Counted from the stretch's first letter, positions 42,001-51,317 are shown. The stretch: 64,000 nucleotides of DNA from Bacteroidales bacterium (GCA_024710405.1 JANJUV010000007.1:310001-374000); one strand, 5' to 3'. Numbers and translations are program-made. The notes: a model not told the origin generated them from the sequence alone.

Positions 42001-42298
42001 CGTAGCTGTTCGCCATGATTTCGGTTTGAAATTTGGTGCCAACACACACAAGTTCCAGATTTCACTTGACATTGCCAACTTCGGAAATATGCTCAATAAA
42101 GATTGGGGAACGATCTACACAATTCCAGGCGGACAATTCAACAACTATACCTTGTATCAGTTTGAAGGATATGAAGCAGACGGAACAACTCCAAAATTTA
42201 CCTTCAGAAGTGATGATACTGGACTTGACAGGTATGACATCGCCGGACTTGCTTCCCGCTGGAGCATGCAGTTTGGCATTAGGTACATCTTTAACTAA
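39041..42298 (+). CDS. Oar-like TonB-dependent receptor
   Basis: A 1,085-residue outer-membrane protein. Signal peptide (MKNRLLLIFMSLFLLAGQTV), carboxypeptidase regulatory-like domain (~28-115; GEFLPGATV-type GETLPGATVMATHEPSG), plug (~120-260; SINRNLNDYIRLTPQSSRYG, GFAGGGINAVTKSGTNRFTG) and a long barrel ending SMQFGIRYIFN. The plug-barrel pattern resembles Oar of Myxococcus, a TonB receptor needed for adventurous processes there. There is no SusD gene after it, and its substrate is unknown. A terminator follows directly. Confidence 0.88.
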   Translation: MKNRLLLIFMSLFLLAGQTVFGQGATTASMTGKVTSSVGETLPGATVMATHEPSGTKYGTITQADGRFHLPGMRVGGPYKVTVTYVGFSEFQVTEVFLNLGENKFIAANLSETGVDLQEVAVVAKAGSVGQNTGTSTSINAQTIENMPSINRNLNDYIRLTPQSSRYGEGISFGGINNRYNAIYIDGAVNNDVYGLAGSGTNGGQTGISPFSIDIIDQLQVVLSPYDVTYGGFAGGGINAVTKSGTNRFTGTGYYYLRNQNLIGKTNGVQAERLGLDEREKVADFMESTYGASFGGPIIKDKLFVFANFEIQSKETPTPFDITEYTSVENRVSVADLNNLRDFLINTYDYDPGTFGSTKQNLDGVKLFAKVDYNINEQHRLTLRHQYTKAEQYERYAGNRNTVNFSNNGIYFPSTTNSSAIELNSRFGGGYSNNFILSRVSVRDDRDPIGKDFPYVFIEDGNSGIIRFGSEEFSTANRLDQDIISITNNFKIYRGAHTITVGTHNEFYSAYNVFIGQNYGTYRYASLSDFIQGLPAKEYDRSYSLIDNVAGNKTAAAADFNAMQLGFYLQDEWTVNNKLTLTGGLRVDLPIINTDIKVDNYFYDTAVVAMQEQYPAAKGTIAGSVPQGQIMLSPRLGASYDILGTGKYVLRGGLGIFTSRIPFVWPGAMYTNNGLTLGRVDETNVGGPVIFNPDVQTQPTNPNFAIPSGQIDIFTKDFKYPQVFRTNLAFDFVLPGGIDATIEGVYTKTLNNILYTNINSDTAVKFKWTGSPDDRNVYFNKNINNKYSAVYLASNTSDGYAYNLSASFAKNFPFGLTALLSYSYGDAFALSEGTSSQNSSQWRGQVNINGRNNPEYGRSDFAAGHRVVTALSYAYKWTKDGVNKTTVSLFMNGQSGTPYSYVIAGSGARNLNAERGSTSANRSLVYIPKDASEINLVDYTANDVTVTAAEQWANLNKVIEDDKYLSENRGNYAEKNGTFGPFTTIFDVAVRHDFGLKFGANTHKFQISLDIANFGNMLNKDWGTIYTIPGGQFNNYTLYQFEGYEADGTTPKFTFRSDDTGLDRYDIAGLASRWSMQFGIRYIFN

Positions 42299-42318
42299 TT
42301 AATTATATCTAATCAAAA

Positions 42319-42350
42319 GGGGGTTGTCTTTTCAGACAACCCTTTTTTTA
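42319..42350 (+). terminator. Intrinsic terminator after the Oar-like gene
   Basis: GGGTTGTC (42321-42328) pairs with GACAACCC (42335-42342), loop TTTTCA, then a run of seven T's. Confidence 0.9.
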
Positions 42351-42351
42351 T

Positions 42352-42359
42352 TAGTTTTG
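42352..42359 (+). promoter_or_regulatory. Predicted -7 promoter element for the phosphodiesterase operon
   Basis: TAGTTTTG directly after the terminator. The transcript would start near 42366, which supports the ATG at 42378 and excludes 42324. Confidence 0.5.
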
Positions 42360-42377
42360 TTTACAAACATATTTTCT

Positions 42378-43610
42378 ATGAATATCAGGCAACGCTTCAG
42401 GCTGCTTTTTTTGTTGGTCTTAATTCTTGGATATAGTCTTGCATGTACGAAACAGCATCAGGAAAAGAGACCTTATGTCATCGTCCTTTCTATGGATGGT
42501 TTCCGATGGGATTATCCACAAAAAGCCCCTACACCTAACCTTGATCTTATTGCAAAAAAAGGTGTTAAAGCCCAACGGTTGATTCCTCGTTTCCCAACCA
42601 AAACCTTTCCGAATCATTATTCCATAGCAACAGGGCTTTATGTTGATAATCATGGAATAGTGCTCAATAATTTTCACGCAACTGACCTTGGCCAAGATTA
42701 TAATAAAGGTGATCGTTCAACTGTAGAGGATGGCAGGTTTTACGGTGGCGAACCTATTTGGGTAACGGCCGAAAAACAGGGTTTGAAATCAGCAACTTTC
42801 TTTTGGGTAGGCAGCGAAGCAGAAGTTGATGATGTTGCTCCCAGTTTTCAGAAGAAATACGACCACAAATTTCCTTTCAGTCAACGTATTGACAGTGTGG
42901 TTCACTGGATTTCGCTTCCTGAAGCACAGCGTCCCCAACTGATTATGTGGTATATGGACGAGCCCGATGGAAGCGGCCACCGTTTTGGTCCGGAAGGCGA
43001 AGATCTTAAGGAGGTAATCGTAAGGTTGGATAGCCTGGTGGGTGTGTTTATTAGTGCAATTGAATCCCTGCCTCATGCTGATGAAATCAACATCATTGTC
43101 TTGTCGGATCATGGAATGGCCCAGCTTTCGCCCGACAGGAGGGTATTGCTTGACCATTACGTTGACACAACCATGTTGGAAGTAATTGACGGATGGAACC
43201 CCAATTTCAATTTAAAAGTTAAAGAAGGTTTTCAAGACACTGTCTTTGATCAACTCCGTAAGGCAAATAATATTAAAGCGTGGAAATCAGGGACTTTGCC
43301 AGAAAGATTTGTATATGGTAATCATATACGCTGTCACGATATAGTTATCGTTGCCGATTCCGGCTGGAGTGTTTATTGGTCATGGGCTATTGGATCCGAA
43401 TCAGGTGCACACGGATTTGACAACGAGAACACTGATATGCATGCCATCTTTTACGCTAAAGGACCCAACTTTAAAAAAGGATATGTTAGTGAGCCACTGC
43501 ACAATATTGATATTTATCCTTTGATAGCCAACATACTGAATATTCAACCCGCCCAGGTTGACGGAGAACTTGAACGGATCCGACACATACTGAAAGAGCC
43601 ACAGCCATGA
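42378..43610 (+). CDS. ENPP-type phosphodiesterase/pyrophosphatase lipoprotein
   Basis: A 410-residue alkaline phosphatase-superfamily enzyme with a lipoprotein signal (MNIRQRFRLLFLLVLILGYSLAC). Metal ligand Asp is in VIVLSMDGFRWDY, the Thr nucleophile in FPTKTFPNHYSIATGLY (PTKTFPNHY is the NPP-family motif), and the other metal ligands in LSDHGM and SGAHGFDN. It likely hydrolyses nucleotide or phospholipid diesters outside the inner membrane. The start of the PhoD-like gene overlaps its stop by 4 bases (ATGA), indicating translational coupling. Confidence 0.88.
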   Translation: MNIRQRFRLLFLLVLILGYSLACTKQHQEKRPYVIVLSMDGFRWDYPQKAPTPNLDLIAKKGVKAQRLIPRFPTKTFPNHYSIATGLYVDNHGIVLNNFHATDLGQDYNKGDRSTVEDGRFYGGEPIWVTAEKQGLKSATFFWVGSEAEVDDVAPSFQKKYDHKFPFSQRIDSVVHWISLPEAQRPQLIMWYMDEPDGSGHRFGPEGEDLKEVIVRLDSLVGVFISAIESLPHADEINIIVLSDHGMAQLSPDRRVLLDHYVDTTMLEVIDGWNPNFNLKVKEGFQDTVFDQLRKANNIKAWKSGTLPERFVYGNHIRCHDIVIVADSGWSVYWSWAIGSESGAHGFDNENTDMHAIFYAKGPNFKKGYVSEPLHNIDIYPLIANILNIQPAQVDGELERIRHILKEPQP

Positions 43611-44932
43611 ACCATAAATCTCTGCTTATACTCATTTTTTCATTCATATCATTGGTCAATCATGCCCAGCATCCCCTGCTTCAGTCAGGCCCAATGCTTG
43701 GATATTCGGAAATGAGAGAAGTTCTCATCTGGGCACAGACAAAACAGCCTGCCGTTATTTATGTTGAATATGAGCCAAAGGACGGTACAGGTGTTATCCG
43801 CAGGACAAATACAGTATCTACATGTAAGGAACAGGCATTTACGGCAAAATTGATTGCCGATTCGGTTACGGAAGGCACCAGGTACCTGTATAGACTTATG
43901 ATTAACAATGAAGCTGTTAAGCTGCCTTACGCAACTGAATTTCAGACCCAAAAAATATGGAAATGGCGTGGGGACCCTCCTGAATTCACATTTGTAGCGG
44001 GTAGCGGAGCGTATATCAATGAGACCGAATTTGACAGGCCCGGAAAACCTTATGGCGGTGAATATCATATTTACACTTCAATGAACACGCACAAACCGGA
44101 CCTGATGATCTGGCTTGGAGATAACATCTACTTACGTGAGGCCGATTGGAACAGCATGACAGGAATCCTGAACCGCTACACCCACACCCGTTCCACACCA
44201 GAGATGCAGCCTCTCCTTGCAAACGCTCATCATTATGCAGTTTGGGATGATCACGACTTTGGCCCAAACGACAGCGATAAAGGTTTCTGGAACAAAGCAA
44301 ACACATTGAAAGCTTTTGAATACTTTTGGGGTAATCCATCCGTTGGAGTCTCAGGTATCGAGGGAGCAATAACCAGTTTTCAATGGGCTGATGTTGACTT
44401 TTTTCTACTCGACAACCGTTGGTATCGCGACCCTAACAAGAGAGTTAAAGATTCAAAAACCCAACTTGGCGAACAACAGATTCAGTGGCTCTTCGACAAT
44501 CTGTCATCCAGTCTTGCCAGTTTTAAGGTAGTTGTTCTGGGTGGTCAGTTCCTAAGTACTGCCGGACTTTTTGAAACCTACACCAGCAATGGTTTTGCGA
44601 CAGAAAGGCAACGTATTATTGATTATATTTATGAACAAAATATTAAAAATGTAGTGTTCCTGACCGGGGATGTGCATTTCACGGAATTATCGGTTTTGAA
44701 GGCCGAGGAAAAACCTACCATCTGGGACATGACTTTTTCACCTTTTAACTCAGGCAGCAACATTAATGGCGAAACCTGGAACAATACCCTAAGGGTGCCG
44801 GGCACAGTTGTCGGTGAACGAAATTTCGGAAAAGTCCGATTTTACGGTACTGCCAAAGAAAGAAAAATGGAAATCAGCTCATGGGATAGCAAGAATCAGT
44901 TAAAGTGGAAGTATGTAATTGAAAGAGAATGA
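43607..44932 (+). CDS. PhoD-like alkaline phosphatase/phosphodiesterase
   Basis: A 441-residue secreted metallo-phosphoesterase (signal MNHKSLLILIFSFISLVNHA). A small beta domain (~25-110) precedes the PhoD catalytic domain: LMIWLGDNIYLREADW, AVWDDHDFGPNDSDKG and FLTGDVHFTELS carry the metal-binding Asp/His residues of the family. It is co-transcribed with, and translationally coupled to, the ENPP-type enzyme, suggesting they act in sequence on one substrate, with phosphate release by PhoD. The reaction is otherwise unassigned. Confidence 0.88.
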   Translation: MNHKSLLILIFSFISLVNHAQHPLLQSGPMLGYSEMREVLIWAQTKQPAVIYVEYEPKDGTGVIRRTNTVSTCKEQAFTAKLIADSVTEGTRYLYRLMINNEAVKLPYATEFQTQKIWKWRGDPPEFTFVAGSGAYINETEFDRPGKPYGGEYHIYTSMNTHKPDLMIWLGDNIYLREADWNSMTGILNRYTHTRSTPEMQPLLANAHHYAVWDDHDFGPNDSDKGFWNKANTLKAFEYFWGNPSVGVSGIEGAITSFQWADVDFFLLDNRWYRDPNKRVKDSKTQLGEQQIQWLFDNLSSSLASFKVVVLGGQFLSTAGLFETYTSNGFATERQRIIDYIYEQNIKNVVFLTGDVHFTELSVLKAEEKPTIWDMTFSPFNSGSNINGETWNNTLRVPGTVVGERNFGKVRFYGTAKERKMEISSWDSKNQLKWKYVIERE

Positions 44933-45011
44933 ATCAATTAATAAGAGGTACAGCAACAAATATGGACGAAACAGATATCAGACGATAATAATTTCCTGAA
45001 CTATTGCACTG

Positions 45012-45422
45012 TCAGTCAAGAAAGCGTTGTTTGTCCACCCCTGCATCAAAGGCACAAAAATCTGAGAAACCAAACCATTTTTTCCGGTTTAAAGATACAA
45101 TTCTATACAAGAAATCTGTTAATACGGAAGGCAAAAACCTAAAAATACCAATCAAATTGTAAGGAAGTTTTAACGCTGCTAATACCCTGAAAACAGCTGC
45201 TGACCGAAGATAAAACTTCTCCTCAGAAATCAGTATAACTGACTCGTTAGATGCGCCTTCAATTCTAAAGCGCCGAAATACCTCTGCTGAATATACTGAA
45301 TTGCTGGCAGAAAAAAGCAACAACGGACTTCTTTCATGTTTCAGCACAAAACGAACAGCCCAATTGCACAGTGCACAATTGCCATCGACAATCAATACTG
45401 GTCTGCCCTGAACTCCTTCCAT
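45012..45422 (-). CDS. DCC family thiol-disulfide oxidoreductase (DUF393)
   Basis: A 136-residue protein of the DCC family, named for its Dx(G)xC-x-x-C motif, seen as VDGNCALCNWAVRFV at the N-terminus. The rest matches the family: LFSASNSVYSAEVFRRF and SAAVFRVLAALKLPYN with a conserved tail (KKWFGFSDFC). It has a thioredoxin-like fold but its biochemical partner is unknown. It is separated by 19 bases from the SDR gene on the same strand. It is convergent with the PhoD gene. Confidence 0.85.
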   Translation of the reverse strand: MEGVQGRPVLIVDGNCALCNWAVRFVLKHERSPLLLFSASNSVYSAEVFRRFRIEGASNESVILISEEKFYLRSAAVFRVLAALKLPYNLIGIFRFLPSVLTDFLYRIVSLNRKKWFGFSDFCAFDAGVDKQRFLD

Positions 45423-45441
45423 TTAAATACTTTTAACCAGA

Positions 45442-46221
45442 TTATTTTGCCATAATACTTTTGGCTACTGACATCAAAATCCATCGGGGCATAATTCGGG
45501 TTAAAAATGCCATGACCCTGTTGAGCCATCCGTGAATGGCCACAGTCTTGCCTTTCATAGCCATTTTATATGTAAACTCAGCTACCTCATCCGATCCGGG
45601 AATGGCCATCATACTGAACAGTCTGCTGCCACCCATTTCGGCATTATCCTGAAATCCACTTCTTGTGGGGCCAGGGCAAATTGTCGTTACTGTGATACCA
45701 GTTCCTTTCAATTCGTGCTGCAAGGCAGAAGAAAAGCTAAGCACATACGATTTTGTAGCATAGTAAACTGCCATGGTAGGACCGGGCTGGAAGGCAGCAG
45801 TTGAGGCAATCTGTATAATTCTGCCTGCGGAGCGAAGTTTCATAGCAGGCAGAAAAAGATGTGTCAAATGGGTGAGCGAATGGATGTTGAGTGTAATCAT
45901 CCGGTCGAGACTTTTCCAATCCTGCTGTTCAAATTCACCATAAAGACCAACACCGGCATTATTCACAAGCACATTAATATCAACACCAAGCCTTTGAACT
46001 TCCTGATATACTGCCAATGAAGCACCATGCTCTGAAAGGTCAACAGGTACAATATGGACGCGACAACCAAAATTCCTGTTAAGTTCGGCGGCTAATTCGG
46101 TCATTCTTTCGAGGCTCCGCGCCACAAGAACAAGGTCGTAGCTATTACGTGCAAATACCCTGGATAATTCAAGACCAATTCCGGAAGATGCGCCTGTTAT
46201 CAAAACCGTCATTTTCATCAA
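45442..46221 (-). CDS. SDR family oxidoreductase
   Basis: A 259-residue classical short-chain dehydrogenase. NAD(P)-binding GASSGIG, NNAGVG, and catalytic YYATKSY are intact, with IASTAAF giving the catalytic Ser. A C-terminal hydrophobic stretch (WLNRVMAFLTRIMPRWILM) suggests membrane attachment. Substrate unknown. It could act as a carbonyl reductase on a lipid or steroid-like compound. Start at 46221 or 46212. It is probably co-transcribed with the DCC gene. Confidence 0.9.
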   Translation of the reverse strand: MMKMTVLITGASSGIGLELSRVFARNSYDLVLVARSLERMTELAAELNRNFGCRVHIVPVDLSEHGASLAVYQEVQRLGVDINVLVNNAGVGLYGEFEQQDWKSLDRMITLNIHSLTHLTHLFLPAMKLRSAGRIIQIASTAAFQPGPTMAVYYATKSYVLSFSSALQHELKGTGITVTTICPGPTRSGFQDNAEMGGSRLFSMMAIPGSDEVAEFTYKMAMKGKTVAIHGWLNRVMAFLTRIMPRWILMSVAKSIMAK

Positions 46222-46427
46222 TTTAACGACTTATTACAATGAAATAAACAATAGTATTCAGAATAGAAGTAACCAAGTCTTGAAACAAAAAGAAATGATC
46301 AATGTTCAATAAAAACTACTAAGACACTACAAAGAGCATATTATCATTGAATACGCTAACCTTAGTTATAAACTTGAAGAGGTAAGTACCAGAGGAAGAC
46401 ACCTTACCATGAGCAACACTAAATTAA

Positions 46428-47261
46428 CTAATCCTCGGTCAATGGCACAAATCTGTCTCTATCAGTCGAAAAGAGAAAGCGGCGATAAGGGTCATATCTG
46501 AAATAACGACCCGAGCGTTTATCGTTTTCAACCTGCTCATTCAGTCTGATATTAAGGATATAATCAAATGTATAACCAGCATAAAGCCTGCCCAAAAATG
46601 CAACAGCGTTGTAGAATTTTTCTATGTTCAATGTATCCGTTTGCAGGTTATATCCCACTTCACCGGTAATAAAGTTCTGGGTGAAATAGCCATGATAATC
46701 GTCGGTCAGATCGTAGGAAGCAAACAAAACTTCCATTGAATTATCCGAAGCCGCATTAATGCGGGCAACTTCAAACCACGAAGCAATATTAACGGTATTA
46801 ATCTGAAGATCATATGTATATAGTGTTCCGTTGACCAATTCCTCATCGCGCACGATTTCCTGTTGTTCGAGCACCTCAATTTGCGCCAGATTGACTAGCC
46901 ACGCATTGCCTTCCCAGGATTGAAAGGCTGCAAGATCAGAATCAGAAAAGATCTTAATACCGTATCGTATAAGCTCTTTAGTATAGGATTGCCTGAAAAT
47001 ATTAAGATACTGTTGTGCTGAAAGATCCTTGACGACACGTGATGAAGATAATCTGACAGAGTCCTGTTGTTCGACACTTAAATCTTCCCATCCTTCAACT
47101 TCAGGAAAAGTCATCTGATCAGAATAAATCTGGTCTGTACTTATTAGCATAACTGCCAGCCCATCAGTATCTGTAGAAAGTCTGTTGGCAACCTTACGTT
47201 CGACCGAACACGATGCCAGCAGCATTGAAAAAGCAAAAAAACGAAGCAAGCTATTCATCAT
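46428..47261 (-). CDS. Lipoprotein of unknown function
   Basis: A 277-residue lipoprotein (MMNSLLRFFAFSMLLASCSVERK, Cys in LASC). The mature chain is acidic and mixed, with no domain I recognise; the C-terminal half contains GEVGYNLQTDTLNIEKFYNAVAF and ends DRFVPLTED. It stands alone between the SDR gene and the flavodiiron gene, on the same strand as both but separated by 206 and 70 bases. No -7 element was found within 60 bases upstream. Function unknown. Confidence 0.75.
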   Translation of the reverse strand: MMNSLLRFFAFSMLLASCSVERKVANRLSTDTDGLAVMLISTDQIYSDQMTFPEVEGWEDLSVEQQDSVRLSSSRVVKDLSAQQYLNIFRQSYTKELIRYGIKIFSDSDLAAFQSWEGNAWLVNLAQIEVLEQQEIVRDEELVNGTLYTYDLQINTVNIASWFEVARINAASDNSMEVLFASYDLTDDYHGYFTQNFITGEVGYNLQTDTLNIEKFYNAVAFLGRLYAGYTFDYILNIRLNEQVENDKRSGRYFRYDPYRRFLFSTDRDRFVPLTED

Positions 47262-47331
47262 AATAGATCATTAATATGCTTACCAAATGACACATAAACA
47301 TGATAATGGCTGCAATTATTGCCCAGAAACA

Positions 47332-48555
47332 TTACATTTCTGCAAGTGCATGTTCTTCTCTCAGCAGTTGCTGTGCGAATTGCCTGCCATATCGTTCAGC
47401 CCTGTCAAGATCGCTCTCATTCGGGCTAAATTTAACAAATACATCAGTTTCGGTGTATTTTAGTTTCAGGTTTTCGAGGTTTGTACGAATAATTTTCATG
47501 CCTTCGCCACTCCAGCCATATGAGCCAAATCCTCCAGCAAGCTTACCCTTGTCTCTCAATGGGTTGATAAGAGCAAATAACTTATAAACGGGCAATAGAA
47601 TATTCTGATTAATTGTCGGGCAACCTACAATGAAACCATTAGCCATAGTAAGTTGCATTTCCAGGTCACCAATGCTTGTATGTTCGATATCTAACACGAC
47701 TGCCTCGACACCCTCAACCGATTCGATCCCTTTGGCAATAGCATGTGCGATAGCACCCGTTTTCTGATAGGCAGAGACATAAGGAATAAAAATCCGGTGC
47801 GTTTGAGGCAATGCCAGATATTGCTGCGCAAATTTCTCAGAAAGATCAACATAGCGTTTCCAGTCTGACCTTAAAACAGGGCCATGACCTGTGCATATTG
47901 CTTTGATTTCTAATGGTCTGATCTTTTCAATTGCTTTTAACAGGAACTTACTGAATGGTTTCAGAATAACATCGAAGTAATAGGAAAAAGCATCATCCCA
48001 GTTTCCAACCAAATCATCAAACATTTGTGAATCTGCATAATGCGCTCCAAACGAATCGCAAGTGAAAAGCACCTTTTCTTCGATGAGGTATGAATAGATT
48101 GAATCTGGCCAGTGCAGGTTAGGTGCTGAGATAAACCGGAGAGTCAGATCTCCGAGATCAAGTTCTTGCCCGTCCTTGACCTGGATGCTTTCAAAAGGCT
48201 CTGTCACAAGGTCTCTGAGGTATCGGATTGCGTTACCACTACCAACCACCTTTGCTTTTGGAGCAAGTTTGAGCAAATGTCCCAAGCAGCCGGAATGGTC
48301 GGGTTCGGTATGATCAAGTATAATATACTCAATTTCAGCAGGATTAACCAAGCTGCGCAGCTTCATTTCATATTCAGGCCAAAATTTCTCTTTAACGGTC
48401 TCCACCACAGCTTTTTTCTCGGCATTGATAAAATAAGCGTTATAAGTGGTTCCGTACTTAGTTTCCATCACCACATCAAAGGTCACAATATCATAATCTA
48501 TGGCTCCGCACCAAAATACTTTGTCACTTACCTGCAATACATGAGGATTCTCCAT
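47332..48555 (-). CDS. Flavodiiron protein (FprA/A-type flavoprotein)
   Basis: A 407-residue two-domain enzyme: a metallo-beta-lactamase-like diiron domain (~1-250) with the HxExDH ligands in ILDHTEPDHSGCLGHL and further ligands in TCDSFGAHY and CTGHGPVLRSDW, then a flavodoxin-like FMN domain (~255-400) with YVSAYQKTGAIA and GCPTINQ. Flavodiiron proteins reduce O2 to water or NO to N2O in anaerobes and microaerophiles. The ligand set is complete, so the enzyme should be active. The electron donor is not visible. It starts 71 bases after the topoisomerase gene's 3' end. Confidence 0.94.
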   Translation of the reverse strand: MENPHVLQVSDKVFWCGAIDYDIVTFDVVMETKYGTTYNAYFINAEKKAVVETVKEKFWPEYEMKLRSLVNPAEIEYIILDHTEPDHSGCLGHLLKLAPKAKVVGSGNAIRYLRDLVTEPFESIQVKDGQELDLGDLTLRFISAPNLHWPDSIYSYLIEEKVLFTCDSFGAHYADSQMFDDLVGNWDDAFSYYFDVILKPFSKFLLKAIEKIRPLEIKAICTGHGPVLRSDWKRYVDLSEKFAQQYLALPQTHRIFIPYVSAYQKTGAIAHAIAKGIESVEGVEAVVLDIEHTSIGDLEMQLTMANGFIVGCPTINQNILLPVYKLFALINPLRDKGKLAGGFGSYGWSGEGMKIIRTNLENLKLKYTETDVFVKFSPNESDLDRAERYGRQFAQQLLREEHALAEM

Positions 48556-48626
48556 AATTCGTTCTGTTTATTCGTTTTGGTTTTTTATATTGATTATTTC
48601 AAAGTTCTGCTTTAAGATTGTAATAC

Positions 48627-51302
48627 TCAGAATTCCAATTCCATTTGAAGCGGGCTTTCAGGCTTGGGGGGTTGTTTTGCCGGAACATCTGTATCCGGCA
48701 TTTCTTCGCTTATAACCTGTTCAACTTCCTGAATTTCTAAATCATCATTTGTTGACAATTCTTCAATATTAACTGACATATCCTCTGGCGGAGCAAGCGG
48801 TTCCAGAACAGACAAATCAGATATTTCGTTAGCTGACAATCTCTTTCCTTTTGCTTTATAGCTTTTTACCCCGATAAATGAAGCAAGTTCAATGGTTTCA
48901 TCCTCAATCACTTTCCCCTTCTCTGTCGGATGGAATGAAAGCCTGACGACAGGCAGATCGTCAAAAAGCAAGTGGATAAGGTTAGATTGAGGATGTTCCC
49001 CTATAAGTGACATTCGCTTGGCATTTGGTGTATCATCCTCAATGGTAAAGCGTTTCAGATAATACTTGCCGGTTTCGCCTTCGCGGTAAATAATAGAGAT
49101 CACTTCGTCCGGATTATGCTTCCGGATTACAATCATATCGTCGTCGAAATGAGTGGAAAGATCGTAACCTGTGAGTTTGAAGTCGCCATTCTGTGTGAAG
49201 TTAACCAGCCGGTCATCGGCAGAAAATGCGCCGAGATAAATTCCTCTTTGATCCGTATTCAGACGTTTAACCGTTTCATCATACCAGATATCTCTGGCGC
49301 CAAGTGTGGATACTCCGTTTTCACGTTTGTGTATCTGTTTGAGGGGATGTTTACTGAGTATGTTACCTTTTGAATTACGGCCTTTGATGGATATTTCTGC
49401 AAAACTAAACTCGAATGCTGTTTTCTTCATTCTTGGTTTGGGTTTCAGAAACACCCGGATTACTTCAGCTTCTCCATTTGGATTTGCAGAGAAATAAACC
49501 ACTTTCGATTCCGGAGTACCGGCCGTGATGTCGTACTCCTTGTCGCGGGTTACGCCCAGCACCGAAAATCTTTTCACATACCAGGGGCCTTTTCGCCCAT
49601 CACGGTAAACCACATTATACACAGTTCTGTCATCATTTTTCCTGAACACGTCAATGTGTATAATATGCTCTCCCACAAACGATTTTGGAGAAACCCTTGT
49701 TACTACAAAGGTGCCGTTTTCCCTGAAAACAATTATTTCATCAATATCCGAGCATTCGCAAACAAACTCGTCTTTACGGAGCGATGTTCCGGCAAAACCT
49801 TCAATACGGTTCACGTAAAGTTTTTCGTTGTTGGCAGCCACAGCTGCAGCCTGAATTGTATCAAAGCTACGGATTTCGGTTTTTCGTTCCCTGCCCTGAC
49901 CGTATTTCTTTTTGATCTGCCGGTAAAAATTAATGGTATAGTCAGTGATGTGTTGCAGATGATTCTTAACTTCCTCCATTTCTGTTTCAATACCCTTCAG
50001 ATGTTCATCGGCCTTGAAGGAACTAAACCTGGTTATTCTTTTGATTTTGATTTCGGTAAGCTGAACAATATCATCATCTGTGACTTCGCGCCTCAGGGAT
50101 GAAATAAAAGGAACGAGGCCAGAACGGATGATTTCAACTACCTGTTCCCAGTTTTCGCTTTGTTCGATATCCCTGTAAATCCGTTGTTCGATGAAAATCT
50201 TTTCCAGGGACGAAAGATGCCATTCCCGTTCCAGTTCATCGAGTCTGATCTGAAGTTCGAGGCGCAACAGTTCGCGGGTTTGGTTTGTGTTTGCCTTCAA
50301 TATTTCGCTAACGCCTATAAATGCCGGTTTTCCATCGCGAATGACACATGCGTTGGGCGAAACCGAAACCTCGCATTGTGTAAAAGCGTAGAGCGCATCA
50401 ATGGTTTGGTCAGGTGAAATGCCCGGATTGAGGTGAATTACAATTTCAACATTTTCAGCTGTGTTGTCATCGATCTTTCTGATCTTGATTTTTCCTTTAT
50501 CACTTGCTGCAACAATACTGTCGATCAAGCTAGTGGTAGTGGTAGAGAAAGGTATTTCGTTTATTACCAATGTTTTTTTGTCGTATTGCGAAATTTTAGC
50601 TCTTATTCTGACCTTTCCTCCCCTGAGCCCATCATTGTATTTTGAAAAATCGCCCATACCACCGGTTTGAAAATCAGGCAGAATCTCAAAATCCTCATTC
50701 ATAAGATACTTTATGGACGCATCGATGAGTTCAATAAAGTTATGAGGCAGAATTTTAGAAGCGAGTCCAACTGCAATGCCCTCAACACCTTGTGCAAGAA
50801 GTACAGGAAATTTCATCGGCAGGGCAACAGGTTCTTTGTTACGGCCGTCATACGAAAGCTTCCAGCGAGTTGTTTTTGGATAAAAGACTACATCATTTGC
50901 AAATTTTGAAAGCCTTGCCTCAATGTAACGTGAAGCTGCTGCACTGTCGCCGGTGAGTAAATTTCCCCAGTTACCCTGTGTGTCGATAAGCAGGTCTTTT
51001 TGCCCCAGCTGCACCAGAGCATCCCCGATGGAAGCATCTCCATGGGGATGATATTGCATGGTATGGCCTATAATGTTGGCCACTTTATTAAAACGCCCGT
51101 CATCCAACTGATTCATGGCATGAAGCAGCCTGCGCTGAACAGGTTTGAGTCCATCGCCCATATCAGGCACAGCGCGTTCAAGTATTACATATGAAGCGTA
51201 ATCGAGGAACCAATTCTCATACAAGCCTCCAAGTTGAATTGTACGATGCAGATCTCCCTGATTATCTGTTGATTCCTTTATGCTATCATCATCAAAAGTC
51301 AT
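48627..51302 (-). CDS. Type IIA topoisomerase subunit A (ParC/GyrA-like)
   Basis: An 891-residue type IIA topoisomerase A subunit. The N-terminal domain opens with YASYVILERAVPDMGDGLKP, the catalytic Tyr is in AASRYIEARLSKFA, and the C-terminal beta-pinwheel domain is of the six-repeat kind (~525-800) with no clear GyrA-box, which favours topoisomerase IV ParC; an acidic tail follows. It works with a ParE-type subunit elsewhere to decatenate chromosomes. The gene begins 15 bases after the BatA-like gene, so both may be co-transcribed. Subunit identity (ParC versus GyrA) is family-level inference. Confidence 0.9.
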   Translation of the reverse strand: MTFDDDSIKESTDNQGDLHRTIQLGGLYENWFLDYASYVILERAVPDMGDGLKPVQRRLLHAMNQLDDGRFNKVANIIGHTMQYHPHGDASIGDALVQLGQKDLLIDTQGNWGNLLTGDSAAASRYIEARLSKFANDVVFYPKTTRWKLSYDGRNKEPVALPMKFPVLLAQGVEGIAVGLASKILPHNFIELIDASIKYLMNEDFEILPDFQTGGMGDFSKYNDGLRGGKVRIRAKISQYDKKTLVINEIPFSTTTTSLIDSIVAASDKGKIKIRKIDDNTAENVEIVIHLNPGISPDQTIDALYAFTQCEVSVSPNACVIRDGKPAFIGVSEILKANTNQTRELLRLELQIRLDELEREWHLSSLEKIFIEQRIYRDIEQSENWEQVVEIIRSGLVPFISSLRREVTDDDIVQLTEIKIKRITRFSSFKADEHLKGIETEMEEVKNHLQHITDYTINFYRQIKKKYGQGRERKTEIRSFDTIQAAAVAANNEKLYVNRIEGFAGTSLRKDEFVCECSDIDEIIVFRENGTFVVTRVSPKSFVGEHIIHIDVFRKNDDRTVYNVVYRDGRKGPWYVKRFSVLGVTRDKEYDITAGTPESKVVYFSANPNGEAEVIRVFLKPKPRMKKTAFEFSFAEISIKGRNSKGNILSKHPLKQIHKRENGVSTLGARDIWYDETVKRLNTDQRGIYLGAFSADDRLVNFTQNGDFKLTGYDLSTHFDDDMIVIRKHNPDEVISIIYREGETGKYYLKRFTIEDDTPNAKRMSLIGEHPQSNLIHLLFDDLPVVRLSFHPTEKGKVIEDETIELASFIGVKSYKAKGKRLSANEISDLSVLEPLAPPEDMSVNIEELSTNDDLEIQEVEQVISEEMPDTDVPAKQPPKPESPLQMELEF

Positions 51303-51317
51303 GTATATCTGTGTGTA

